A DNA stretch of 64,000 nucleotides from assembly GCF_018614055.1 (NCBI RefSeq), contig NZ_JAGGPB010000038.1, forward strand, positions 38,347 through 102,346, given 5' to 3'. Positions 25,024 to 33,049 of the stretch are shown here, piece after piece. This DNA comes from Streptomyces sp. ISL-98. Lineage in GTDB: Bacteria; Actinomycetota; Actinomycetes; Streptomycetales; Streptomycetaceae. A program made the translations under genes and the position numbers. How positions within the stretch are numbered: the stretch's first letter is position 1; each line of letters starts with the position of its first letter. Below the pieces are notes generated by a model. The model was not told where the DNA came from. It was given only the letters and a program-made list of their open reading frames with translations, and searched no databases.

Positions 25024-26157
25024 TCAGAGGACGCGGCGGGCGGCGAGGATGTCCCAGTCCTTGATCGGGGTGATCCGGACCGGTTTTGATGTGCGCGGCG
25101 CCTCGATCACCAGGCCCTTGCCCATGTACATGCCGACATGCTCGGGGCGGCTTGCGGTGCCGCGGCTGAAGATCAGGTCACCGGGCTGGAGCTTGCTGGG
25201 CGAGACCGCCTTGCCCTCGGTGACCTGCGTGTACGTGGTGCGGGTGAGGGTCACGCCGGCGTGGGCGTACGCCTGCTGCATCAGCGAGCTGCAGTCGCAG
25301 CGGCCCATCGGGTCGGGGCCGTGCGAGTCGGTGCAGCTGCCGCCCCACTGGTACTGCGTGCCGAGCTGGTGCATCGCCCAGTCGAGGGCTTTGCGGGCTT
25401 TGGGGTCGGCGTCCTTGGGGATCTTGTATCCCTTCGGGACGCTGCCCTCGGGGATGCGGCCGAAGCCGGATCCGTCCTTGGCCGGAGTGCAGCCGGTGGT
25501 GCCGGTCGTGGACTCCTTGCCCTGGTCCGGCTCCTTGTCGTCCTTGTCCTTGCCGGTGCTCGGGAAGGTCTTGGCGATGGCGTCCTGGAGCGCGGTGGAC
25601 AGGTCCTCCCACTGCGCGTACGCGTTCGGCAGGCCGGACTTCTGGACGGCCTGCGCGGCCTGGGTGACGGTCATCTGCTGCCAGCCGTCCACCTTGAGTA
25701 GATGCTTGTAGAACTGCTCGGAGGCGTAGACGGGATCGCGGATCTGCTGGGCGGTGCCCCATCCCTGGGAGGGACGTTGCTGGAACAAGCCGAGCGAGTC
25801 CCGGTCTCCGTAGTTGAGGTTGCGCAGCCGTGATTCCTGCATCGCGGTGGCGAGCGCGATGATCTGGCCCTTCTTGGGCACGTCGAGGCTGATGCCGCTG
25901 GCCACGATGGTCTGCGCGTTGGGGACTTGCTCGGCGGGCTGATCCAAGCCCTCGATGTGGACGTCCTTGCCGGACGCTCCGTCGAGGATCTCGGTGACCT
26001 GCTTGGCGACCTCGTCGGAGTCGATGTCGGTCAGGCAGCCGCTGAATGAGCCAGCGTTTTGCACGGCATCGGCGGAGGAGGCCAGCATCATGGCCGTCCC
26101 GGCGAGCAGGAGTGGGGAGAGGAAGACGACGCCGATGCCGGCGGCGACCGCCTTCAA
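25024..26157 (-). CDS. Bifunctional peptidoglycan hydrolase (transglycosylase-like plus NlpC/P60)
   Basis: 377 residues from TTG 26157. An N-terminal hydrophobic helix (residues 5-28) anchors or exports it. Residues about 95-195 form a lysozyme-like domain with the probable catalytic Glu108 in ATAMQESRL and GLFQQRPSQGWG. A Lys/Asp-rich linker leads to a C-terminal NlpC/P60 domain with catalytic Cys289 (RCDCSSLMQQAY) and His340 (RPEHVGMYMG). Such two-domain enzymes (VirB1-like) open the cell wall for Gram-positive conjugation. It stands at the head of the minus-strand module, upstream of the repeat-rich gap, and may be separately regulated. Confidence 0.85.
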   Translation of the reverse strand: MKAVAAGIGVVFLSPLLLAGTAMMLASSADAVQNAGSFSGCLTDIDSDEVAKQVTEILDGASGKDVHIEGLDQPAEQVPNAQTIVASGISLDVPKKGQIIALATAMQESRLRNLNYGDRDSLGLFQQRPSQGWGTAQQIRDPVYASEQFYKHLLKVDGWQQMTVTQAAQAVQKSGLPNAYAQWEDLSTALQDAIAKTFPSTGKDKDDKEPDQGKESTTGTTGCTPAKDGSGFGRIPEGSVPKGYKIPKDADPKARKALDWAMHQLGTQYQWGGSCTDSHGPDPMGRCDCSSLMQQAYAHAGVTLTRTTYTQVTEGKAVSPSKLQPGDLIFSRGTASRPEHVGMYMGKGLVIEAPRTSKPVRITPIKDWDILAARRVL

Positions 26158-26474
26158 CCGGCGCGGACCGCTCGCGCGTCAGCGATTTCGAGCATGGGTG
26201 GGTAGCGAGGCGTCATGGACGTGTCCTTCGGGGTGCGGTGTCCGGCGTGCCGCGTGCGCGTGGCGTGGTGGAAGGGCGCGACGGCCGGGGTGGGCGATCG
26301 TGGGAGGCCGGTGCGGGAGAGTTGCCGCTCGCTCCACGTGGCCGTGCCGTGAGCTAGGTGTGCCGGGGCAGGGGGTACCTCCGTGAGGCGTGGTGGGGAT
26401 GTAGCCAGCGGCGGTGTGTGCCGGGCGGTTCAAAAACAGTAGGCCCGGATTGGCGGCTGACCAAAAAGTTGGCA

Positions 26475-26499
26475 TGAGGTGCCGAAATCCGGCACCTCA
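26475..26499. promoter_or_regulatory. Inverted repeat, possible operator
   Basis: TGAGGTGCCG and CGGCACCTCA form a perfect 10-bp stem around a 5-nt centre, 12 bp upstream of a promoter-like -35. This suits a dimeric regulator site; a terminator for an untraced transcript is the alternative. Confidence 0.45.
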
Positions 26500-26511
26500 G
26501 CAGCGGACTTC

Positions 26512-26540
26512 TTGGTCGTCGGCGCATTCGCCTCTACAGT
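26512..26540 (+). promoter_or_regulatory. Candidate promoter of the plus-strand accessory operon
   Basis: TTGGTC (26512) and TACAGT (26535) are separated by 17 bp, a good sigma-70/HrdB match, about 130 bp before the methyltransferase start. Confidence 0.4.
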
Positions 26541-26669
26541 TTTTTAACTCCCCTCGCCCTCCTCGGTCTGCGGCCCCGGGCTTCTTCATGCCCCATTCCG
26601 GCCTGACAGGAGTCGTATGCGAGACGGGTAGTTCCCTCCGTGCTTTCACACCCGAATTGGGGTCCCTCT

Positions 26670-27425
26670 TTGCCTTTTTCCCTGCACCAGGGTGACGCTC
26701 TCAGCGTCCTCGCCGGCCTTCCGGACGACTGCGTCGACTCCGTCATCACCGATCCGCCGTACAACTCGGGCGGCCGGACTGCGAAGGAGCGCACGACACG
26801 CTCGGCGAAGCAGAAGTACACCTCCGCCGACGCCAAGCACACCCTCGCTGACTTCACCGGCGAGAACATGGATCAGCGTTCGTACGACTTCTGGCTGACG
26901 CAGATTATGACCGAGGCGCACCGGCTGACGAAGACCGGCGGGACCGCGCTGCTGTTCACCGACTGGCGCCAACTCCCCATCACGACGGACGCGATCCAGG
27001 CGGCCGGCTGGCTGTGGCGAGGGGTGTTGGCCTGGCATAAGCCGCAGGCCAGGCCCCAGAAGGGCCGGTTCACGCAAAACTGCGAGTTCATCGTGTGGGC
27101 CAGCAACGGCCCGATCGACGCGTCCCGTAACCCGGTCTATCTGCCCGGGCTCTACAGTGCCTCGCAGCCCTCGGGGGCCAAGCGCCAGCACATCACGCAG
27201 AAGCCCGTCGAGGTGATGCGCGAGTTGGTCAAGATCGCCCCGCCGGGTGGCACGGTGCTCGACTTCTGCGCCGGCTCGGGCTCTACGGGCGTCGCCGCCC
27301 TGCTGGAAGGCAGGGACTTCATCGGCGTGGAGAAGACCGAGCACTACGCGTCCATCGCGGCCGACCGGCTCACCGAGACGATCCGCGAGACCCTCACGCA
27401 GGACGACGTGGTCCTCACCGTCTGA
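26670..27425 (+). CDS. DNA methyltransferase, N4-cytosine/N6-adenine (beta class)
   Basis: 251 residues from TTG 26670 (PFSLHQGDALSVLAGLP); a GTG at 26640 is possible but lacks the shared family start. The catalytic motif DPPYNSGG comes first (residues 28-35) and the SAM-binding motif VLDFCAGSGSTGVAAL near residue 203, the order of beta-class enzymes. A small internal target-recognition part and QKPVEVMRELV complete it. No restriction enzyme gene is adjacent, so this looks like an orphan methylase carried by a mobile element, perhaps protecting it on entry or setting regulation. First gene of the accessory operon. Confidence 0.85.
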   Translation: MPFSLHQGDALSVLAGLPDDCVDSVITDPPYNSGGRTAKERTTRSAKQKYTSADAKHTLADFTGENMDQRSYDFWLTQIMTEAHRLTKTGGTALLFTDWRQLPITTDAIQAAGWLWRGVLAWHKPQARPQKGRFTQNCEFIVWASNGPIDASRNPVYLPGLYSASQPSGAKRQHITQKPVEVMRELVKIAPPGGTVLDFCAGSGSTGVAALLEGRDFIGVEKTEHYASIAADRLTETIRETLTQDDVVLTV

Positions 27426-27576
27426 GGCCGCAACAGCGCTTCCTATGCCGGAAACCGGCGCCTTTCCCGGTCCTGGGTGGCATCCCGCCGTGGCGCGCCA
27501 GTAGTCCGTCGGCCGGTCCGCTCACCACCGCTTCCGCTTTCCCTATTTCCGAGGCTCGTAGGAGGCCACACTTTTC

Positions 27577-28233
27577 ATGCCTGAATCCATAGAACTCTCG
27601 GACGGCGGGGAGCTGGAGCCGGTTCGTATTCCGGACCCCCAGCTGGAGGGAATCGAGGCGAGCGTCCGGAGGCTGATGGAGCAGTCGGCGCAGCAGGCCC
27701 AGCAGCTCGACCATCTCGCCTCCGCTCCGGCCCCGGGCGGATCGCCGTTCGCGGCGTTCGGCATGCCGGGGCTCGGCGGACCGCCTCCGGCTGCGCCGCC
27801 GGAGCCGCGCCCCATCTTGGAACTCGACGGGGAGGAGCGCGAGGACGAGCTCGACGCCTTGTCGGACTGGGTCGACGACTTCTTCCTCCCGGTCTACGGG
27901 GCGGAGGTCACCACCGCGGCGCCCTGGTGCCTGCAGTGGCAGGAGCACGACGACGTGGTGGCCTGGCTTCATGCCCTGTGGCTCGCGTACCAGCAGCACA
28001 AGGACCCCGAAGCCGGGTTGAGCGGCCTGTTCGTGTGGCACCGGGACTTCCTCACCCACGCCCTTGCGGCGATCCGCGCGCCGGGCGGTCCATTGTCGGC
28101 CTGCATGACCTCCCCCGAGCGTCCCGCGCACCGGATTCTCCCCGGCCCGCCGCCCTCAGCGCGTACGGAGAAGGCGACGGCGAGCGCGGCGGATGATGCT
28201 GGGCCCGCTGAGCAGGACGAGCCGACGTCGTGA
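27577..28233 (+). CDS. DUF4913-family protein
   Basis: 218 residues; ATG 27577 has TAGGAGG about 11 nt upstream. Residues about 85-175 carry the Trp-rich DUF4913 pattern: LSDWVDDFFLPVYG, APWCLQWQEHDDVVAWLHAL and FVWHRDFLTHALAAIRAP, with CMTSPE. The N-terminus is acidic and Pro-rich. DUF4913 proteins occur on Streptomyces plasmids and integrative elements with unknown role. Its stop overlaps the start of a RelE-like protein by 4 nt. Confidence 0.8.
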   Translation: MPESIELSDGGELEPVRIPDPQLEGIEASVRRLMEQSAQQAQQLDHLASAPAPGGSPFAAFGMPGLGGPPPAAPPEPRPILELDGEEREDELDALSDWVDDFFLPVYGAEVTTAAPWCLQWQEHDDVVAWLHALWLAYQQHKDPEAGLSGLFVWHRDFLTHALAAIRAPGGPLSACMTSPERPAHRILPGPPPSARTEKATASAADDAGPAEQDEPTS

Positions 28234-28712
28234 ACGGGGGCCAGCAGCCGGCTTTCGGCCTGAGCTTCGACCCCCGTGCCCTGACCGATCTCCTCCAGGC
28301 GCCCAGCGACATCCGCGATCTCACCCTCGCCTACCTGCAAGAAGTCGTGAACGCGCAGCGCTTCGGGCTCCGGCTCACGGGCGACCTGGAGGGCTACCGC
28401 AAGCTGTTCGTGGACTCCCGGAAGGACTGGCGCGTCGTCTACGGCGTCCGCCCCGCCCCCGCGGAGTCCGCTCACCAGCGGGAAATCCACGTCGTCGCGG
28501 TCCGCCCGCGCGCGGGCAATGACGTCTACGACGAGGTCGGACGCCGCCTGGGGATGCCCCGCCGGCCGCTGAGCGCCCGCACTCACGCTGCTCGTTCCCG
28601 CTCCCCGCAGCTCACGACCCGCGGCCCCGCACCGCGGCCGGGTCCGCCGTCCTTCGCGCTGCCGGGCCTTCCCCGTCCCGCGCAGAGCCCCTCGCACCAT
28701 CACGCCCGCTGA
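28230..28712 (+). CDS. RelE/ParE-like protein
   Basis: 160 residues from GTG 28230 (GTGA overlap with the DUF4913 gene). The first 110 residues follow the RelE/ParE fold: an N-terminal helix pair, then FGLRLTGDLEGYRKLFVDSR, DWRVVYGVR and EIHVVAVRPRAGNDVYDEVG, that is the core beta sheet with Arg/Lys residues typical of RNA-cleaving toxins. The C-terminal 50 residues are Pro/Arg-rich. No obvious antitoxin with a DNA-binding motif is next to it, unless the DUF4913 protein plays this role. Confidence 0.65.
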   Translation: MNGGQQPAFGLSFDPRALTDLLQAPSDIRDLTLAYLQEVVNAQRFGLRLTGDLEGYRKLFVDSRKDWRVVYGVRPAPAESAHQREIHVVAVRPRAGNDVYDEVGRRLGMPRRPLSARTHAARSRSPQLTTRGPAPRPGPPSFALPGLPRPAQSPSHHHAR

Positions 28713-28731
28713 TCACCTGGAGGCCCCGCCT

Positions 28732-29442
28732 ATGCCCCCTGATCCCGCGCCGGCAGCAGTCCGGCGTGCGGTCTCCCCGCTCGACCATCGCATCGAAGCC
28801 GTCACCGGCCATGACGTCGACACACTGTGGGCCTACCGCGACCGCGGCGTCCTCGACGAGCCGCATGTCCACCTGGTCGACCAGCACCGCGAGCTGGCCC
28901 AGGCCGAGATCGGCGTGATCTTCTACCTCAAACTTCTCAACCGCCTGTCCAGCGGCGAGTTTCCCGTCGATGGTGCCCTGTTCGAGCGCATCGATCGCAC
29001 CGTGGACCAGCTGGAGGAGGCCGCCGACGTACGCGACGCTGCTGCCCGGAGGGTGATCACCGCCCTGGAGCCCATTGAGGCCGCCGCCGCAACGGCAACG
29101 GCATCGGCGCCCGGCCGACGACCGCTCTCGACTGCCGACCAGGCGGCGCTGCTCGCCATCGCCGGCGGGGCCAAGCTCTACGAGCATCTCCTGACCGGCC
29201 GGATGTCCGTGACCGCTGCCTCCGGCACCCGCATCCCCTACGCCGAGCTGCAGCAGCTGGAGGGCGCCGGCCTGGTCTCCCGGGATACCGGCCACCCCGT
29301 GCACGCCGGCCAACCCGTCGCACTGACCGACGCCGGACGCGCCGCACTGTTCGCCGCCCGTCGGCCGCCCACCACGACCCAGGTACCGAAGTTGCCAGCG
29401 CGGCGCGGCGCTTGGCCTTCCCCTACCAAACACCGGCGCTGA
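28732..29442 (+). CDS. Hypothetical protein with winged-helix-like C-terminus
   Basis: 236 residues; ATG 28732 follows GGAGG at 8 nt. The N-terminal half is helical and includes QAEIGVIFYLKLLNRLSSGE. The C-terminal part (LSTADQAALLAIAGGAKLYEH, IPYAELQQLEGAGLVSRDTG, VALTDAGRAALF) reads as a winged helix with a wing strand. A DNA-binding accessory protein is likely, the target unknown. Confidence 0.6.
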   Translation: MPPDPAPAAVRRAVSPLDHRIEAVTGHDVDTLWAYRDRGVLDEPHVHLVDQHRELAQAEIGVIFYLKLLNRLSSGEFPVDGALFERIDRTVDQLEEAADVRDAAARRVITALEPIEAAAATATASAPGRRPLSTADQAALLAIAGGAKLYEHLLTGRMSVTAASGTRIPYAELQQLEGAGLVSRDTGHPVHAGQPVALTDAGRAALFAARRPPTTTQVPKLPARRGAWPSPTKHRR

Positions 29443-29461
29443 CCTACCCGAAAGGCCCTTG

Positions 29462-30208
29462 TTGTCCCGCACCGAACCGGCGCCCGCCCGGAAGTCCATT
29501 CCCGAGGTCGACTTCGAACTGGACGAATTCGACGCCGACGAACAGGTCTACCTCGACTTCTACCGCCAGGTCGCCGTGCGCGAGGACATGCTCGTCCCCC
29601 TCGCCGAACACCACACCGCCAACGGCGTGCACAGCTACTACGTCCTGTTCGACCGCACCGCCACCTACGGTCACCCTGGCATGCCGCAATACGTCGCCGT
29701 GCACCTGCAACGGGACCAGGAGAAGGGGACGTTCGACTTCGAGCGGGCTCTGCTGCCGCTGCCCGCGATGGCGCAGTCCTGGTTGATCCACCGCAGCTGC
29801 CCGGCCGACTCCATCAGCCTCAACCCCGAACTGGGGCCACCGCCGGCGGATGAGGCGACGCGGGCGCTGGAGTCACGCCTCGCAGGCGATGGCGACCACT
29901 ACGCGATGGGCTACTCCTACACCCGAGACGACCCGGACGACATGGTCACCGTCGTGGCACTGCGCGCTCTGGACGAGCGGGCCCCCTCTCCGTTTCGCGT
30001 CGTGGTCGAGGAGGTCGACACCGACGCAGGGACTCATACCCTGCGCGAGGGCGGCTTCGCCACGGTCGACGAGGCCCTTCAGTGGTGCGACGACCGGCTC
30101 ACCGGCGAGGCCGGCCCCCTCCCGCCGGTCCGCCCGGCAGCGGCATTCAGCCGCCCGGCTGTCATGCCGAAGGCTTCGGCTCCACGTCCGCCCGGCCGCT
30201 CGCGCTGA
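29462..30208 (+). CDS. Hypothetical protein
   Basis: 248 residues from the second of two TTG codons (29462), 6 nt after GAAAGG. An acidic N-terminus (DFELDEFDADEQVYLDFYRQ) leads into a beta-rich domain (YYVLFDRTATYG, PQYVAVHLQRDQEKGTF) and a TVDEALQWCDDRL helix. The C-terminal 40 residues are disordered. No family recognised. Confidence 0.6.
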   Translation: MSRTEPAPARKSIPEVDFELDEFDADEQVYLDFYRQVAVREDMLVPLAEHHTANGVHSYYVLFDRTATYGHPGMPQYVAVHLQRDQEKGTFDFERALLPLPAMAQSWLIHRSCPADSISLNPELGPPPADEATRALESRLAGDGDHYAMGYSYTRDDPDDMVTVVALRALDERAPSPFRVVVEEVDTDAGTHTLREGGFATVDEALQWCDDRLTGEAGPLPPVRPAAAFSRPAVMPKASAPRPPGRSR

Positions 30209-30246
30209 GTGCCGAGGTCGGCGGGCGCGGCGAAACATAGCCGACG

Positions 30247-30271
30247 ATCGCCGGTTAGCCAAACCGGCGAT
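30247..30271. terminator. Hairpin after the hypothetical gene
   Basis: Perfect 10-bp inverted repeat ATCGCCGGTT / AACCGGCGAT with a 5-nt loop, 38 bp after a stop codon and 85 bp before the next start; a terminator or an operator. Confidence 0.45.
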
Positions 30272-30355
30272 TCTCCGGACTCTTATACAGCCGCCGGGTC
30301 AAACCCGCGGCGCCTTTCCACGTAATCCCCTATGCCTCATGGAGGTTTCTTCCGC

Positions 30356-30709
30356 ATGCGCTCGACCCGAATTGCCATATCCGCTGCGATGCTCGGGGCA
30401 CTCGCTCTGCCGGTGGTGTCCGCCACCGCAGCGAGTGCGGCCCCCGCCGCCACCGCGGCAACTGCCGTCCCTGCGAGCAGCTGCTCGTCTCTCCCGCCGC
30501 TCCCGTACGAGGTTCACGCCAAGGCCGTGACCATCCGGTCCAAGGCCACCACGAAGTCCACCGCGGTCGGGGTGCTCTACCGCAGTCACAAGTTCACCGT
30601 TCACAAGAAGAGCGGCAACTGGCTCTACATCACGGACAAGACCACCGGCGTAAAGGGCTGGGTCTCCGGCACGTACGTCTACCGCGACGTCCGCATGTGC
30701 CTCAGCTGA
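30356..30709 (+). CDS. Secreted SH3-like domain protein
   Basis: 117 residues from ATG 30356 with GGAGG 10 nt upstream. Signal peptide ending ASAAPA. The mature part has one bacterial SH3-like domain (VTIRSKATTKSTAVGVLYRS, SGNWLYITDKTTGVKGWVSG) and two Cys (SSCSSL, RMCLS) probably disulfide-linked. SH3b domains bind peptidoglycan or peptides; this one lacks an enzymatic partner and could act at the cell surface. Confidence 0.75.
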   Translation: MRSTRIAISAAMLGALALPVVSATAASAAPAATAATAVPASSCSSLPPLPYEVHAKAVTIRSKATTKSTAVGVLYRSHKFTVHKKSGNWLYITDKTTGVKGWVSGTYVYRDVRMCLS

Positions 30710-30813
30710 CAGGCACGCAGCAGTAACCCTCTTACTCCATAGCCGAGTTGCCCGTCCGCCCGCCAATTTCCTTCCCCTGCCCCCAGGTGTCGCCTTCCGG
30801 AACGGAGTTTCCC

Positions 30814-31296
30814 TTGTCCGACGACATATCCGACGGCACTGAGGATGTCGTGGGCGTGCTCACCGAACGGATCGAAGCCCACTTCGGAATGGGCATGGAT
30901 CAGCTGACGGCCGCAGTCGCCGTCGCGCCGACCGCGAATCCTGACGCCACCGATGTCGTCAAGTGGCACGGCCTTCTCGTCGACTCCCAGACGGTCCTCA
31001 ATCGCGCGGAGGATGACCTCCTCGCCGCGCTGGAAACGCAGCCCAGTGAGGTCGACGACCCGACGATGGGCCTCGCCCAGCGCGTCAACGCGGCCGTCAC
31101 GGCACGCGACGGCCGGGCCCTGGTCGTGCGGTGGCTTCTTGATCCGCACGCTCCGGGGAAGAAGGACCTCGCCGCCGAACGCCTTGCCCGTCTCAATCGC
31201 GGGGCCCGCAAGGGCCCGGCGGTGCAGACCAGTGCTCCGCACCGCCCCGCGGTTGTGCCGGCGTCGGTGCCGCGAACGGGAAGGGCCGTCCTGTGA
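30814..31296 (+). CDS. Hypothetical helical protein
   Basis: 160 residues from TTG 30814 with GGAG 6 nt upstream. Acidic and helical (DDISDGTEDVVGVLTERIEA, NRAEDDLLAALETQPSE) with a basic C-terminus. Not recognised. Its stop overlaps the next start (GTGA). Confidence 0.55.
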   Translation: MSDDISDGTEDVVGVLTERIEAHFGMGMDQLTAAVAVAPTANPDATDVVKWHGLLVDSQTVLNRAEDDLLAALETQPSEVDDPTMGLAQRVNAAVTARDGRALVVRWLLDPHAPGKKDLAAERLARLNRGARKGPAVQTSAPHRPAVVPASVPRTGRAVL

Positions 31297-31742
31297 GTTT
31301 CCGGCTCAAGTCCAGTACCGCGGACGGCCAGCTGCAGGAGGTCTTCGGCGCCCCGGTTGCCGAGCTGTACGCGGGCGCAACCGGGCCCGATGCCCCCGCC
31401 GCGCTGGCCCGCGCCCTGGAGCTGCGTTCCTTCCTCGCCCTGGCCGAGGAACAGGTCGCCCGCGTCCGCGACCGCGTGCACGAGGCGATGGCACCCGACC
31501 GGGACATGGGCGAGTTGTCAGCCGGCGACCTCCGCTTTGACGCGCAGTGGCTGGAGGCGGCGCTCGATGCCCGCGACAGCTACCGCGCCGCGCTCGGCGA
31601 GCTGCTGCGCACCATGCCACCACCCGACCAGCAGTCCCGCGCCGTCCGCACGGTGCAGCCGATGGTCGCCGCCGTCCTGCCCCCGTCCCTCGCCGCCCCG
31701 GCACCCACTCGTGCCGGGGCGGCGAGGGCCCGCCGACCGTGA
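31293..31742 (+). CDS. Hypothetical protein, paralogue 1 of a tandem pair
   Basis: 149 residues from GTG 31293, coupled to the gene before it. Helical, with LQEVFGAPVAELYAG, then LALAEEQVARVRDRV and MGELSAGDLRFDAQWLEAAL. The same pattern (LYGAPLADLK, LALAERSIDFHRDHL, IGGHEVSHLLDGARRL) appears in the following gene, so the two are tandem duplicates. No known family; a helical bundle that could form a heterodimer. Confidence 0.6.
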   Translation: MSFRLKSSTADGQLQEVFGAPVAELYAGATGPDAPAALARALELRSFLALAEEQVARVRDRVHEAMAPDRDMGELSAGDLRFDAQWLEAALDARDSYRAALGELLRTMPPPDQQSRAVRTVQPMVAAVLPPSLAAPAPTRAGAARARRP

Positions 31743-31752
31743 AAGCCCCCGC

Positions 31753-32163
31753 TTGCCCCACCTCACGTCCACCGAGATAGCCGGACGGATCGAGGACCTG
31801 TACGGCGCACCGCTCGCCGACCTCAAAGCCCACGCCCAGGACCAGCCGCCCGGCATGCTCTCCGCCCTGCTCGGCATGCACGACGACCTCGCCCTCGCCG
31901 AGCGCAGCATCGACTTCCACCGCGACCACCTCGCCCGGCTCGTCCACCCCGAGCGGCAGATCGGCGGCCACGAGGTCTCCCACCTTCTCGACGGCGCCCG
32001 CCGGCTCGCCGAAGCGGTCGCTGTCCGCGACGTCCAGGCCAAGTCGGTCTCCGCCGTTCTCCAGAGCCTCGCCCGCGTCACCGCGCCCGCGCCTTCCCCG
32101 CCGAAGCCCTCAGCTGTACCCGCTCCGCCCGTTCCGGCCACGAGCACGGCACCAAGCCGCTGA
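31753..32163 (+). CDS. Hypothetical protein, paralogue 2 of a tandem pair
   Basis: 136 residues from TTG 31753, 11 bp after the previous stop. Diverged copy of the preceding protein, with the shared GAP[LV]A[DE]L motif near residue 18-24 and similar helix spacing, and a Pro/Ala-rich tail. Function unknown. Confidence 0.6.
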   Translation: MPHLTSTEIAGRIEDLYGAPLADLKAHAQDQPPGMLSALLGMHDDLALAERSIDFHRDHLARLVHPERQIGGHEVSHLLDGARRLAEAVAVRDVQAKSVSAVLQSLARVTAPAPSPPKPSAVPAPPVPATSTAPSR

Positions 32164-32203
32164 CCCGCAGGCAATTCCCTTCACCCACTCAGGAGTTCCT
32201 CCC

Positions 32204-33049
32204 TTGGCCCTCACCGGTCTGCCCCCTGACACCGACGCTGACATCGCCCGGGTCACCGAGGCACTCGCCATGATCACTCCGCGATGGAACGTGCGGATCC
32301 TTCTGGCCCTCTCCGGTCCACCGCTGCGGTACAGCGAGCTGGCCGCCAAGGTGTCCTGGCTGCAGAACGGCCAGCTCCACCCCAAGCTGCGGGCCCTGTG
32401 CGACGCCGGCCTCGTCCAGCGCACCGAACACACCTCGCGGCACGTCACCTACGGCCACACCGACCGTGGCGCAGCCTTTCTGCCGGTGCTGCCGATGATC
32501 GTCACCTGGGCCGAGGAGCATCTGGAGAAGGCGGACCGACCGCTGCCCGCGATCGAGCAGATCGAGGACAGCCTCACCCTGCTCACTCGGCGGCACGCTG
32601 CCGCGATCCTGTGGGTGCTGAAGTCCCGCGAAGAGGTCAGCGGCCAGGCCCTGGCCAGGATCGTCATGCCCAGCAGCGACTGGACCAACATCTACCCGCC
32701 GCTGCGGCAGCTCGTGGCCGACGGCCTGGTCGACACCGAGGGCATAGGCCAGCCCTACCGCCTGTCCGTCGCGGGCGACGGCCTGGGGCCCGTCTTCGGC
32801 GCCCTGTCCGCGTGGTCCTCCGGGAACCCACTCACGCAAGCTGCCCAGCACCCGGTATGGGGGCGCCCGGGGGCCGCGCCCACGCCGAAACCGTGGGTCA
32901 GCAACCTATCCCTGCCAGCTGCCACCGCCCCGTCGGCTGTCCGGGCTGCAGGGGCCTCTCTCCCGACGTGGCAGAACCGCGACCTGTTCTCGCACACCGC
33001 GACGGCCCGCCCGAAGGCGGCGCTCCCGGCGGGAGGTCCGCGCCGATGA
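32204..33049 (+). CDS. Double HxlR-type winged-helix regulator
   Basis: 281 residues from TTG 32204 with AGGAG 8 nt upstream. Two HxlR-like winged-helix domains stand in tandem: residues about 15-110 (ITPRWNVRILLAL, SWLQNGQLHPKLRALCDAGL, GHTDRGAAFLPVL) and about 115-210 (LLTRRHAAAILWVLK, TNIYPPLRQLVADGLVDTEG). A Pro/Ala-rich tail follows. HxlR proteins are dimeric DNA-binding regulators; a fused double copy would give a covalent pseudo-dimer. It overlaps the next regulator gene (ATGA). Confidence 0.75.
   Translation: MALTGLPPDTDADIARVTEALAMITPRWNVRILLALSGPPLRYSELAAKVSWLQNGQLHPKLRALCDAGLVQRTEHTSRHVTYGHTDRGAAFLPVLPMIVTWAEEHLEKADRPLPAIEQIEDSLTLLTRRHAAAILWVLKSREEVSGQALARIVMPSSDWTNIYPPLRQLVADGLVDTEGIGQPYRLSVAGDGLGPVFGALSAWSSGNPLTQAAQHPVWGRPGAAPTPKPWVSNLSLPAATAPSAVRAAGASLPTWQNRDLFSHTATARPKAALPAGGPRR

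Larger units (their letters stand above)
26158..26669. other. Divergent intergenic control region
   Basis: About 510 bp between the divergent wall-hydrolase gene and the methyltransferase gene. It is less GC-rich than the flanks near 26,400-26,560. It holds an inverted repeat and a promoter-like sequence listed separately; no supported gene. Confidence 0.5.
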
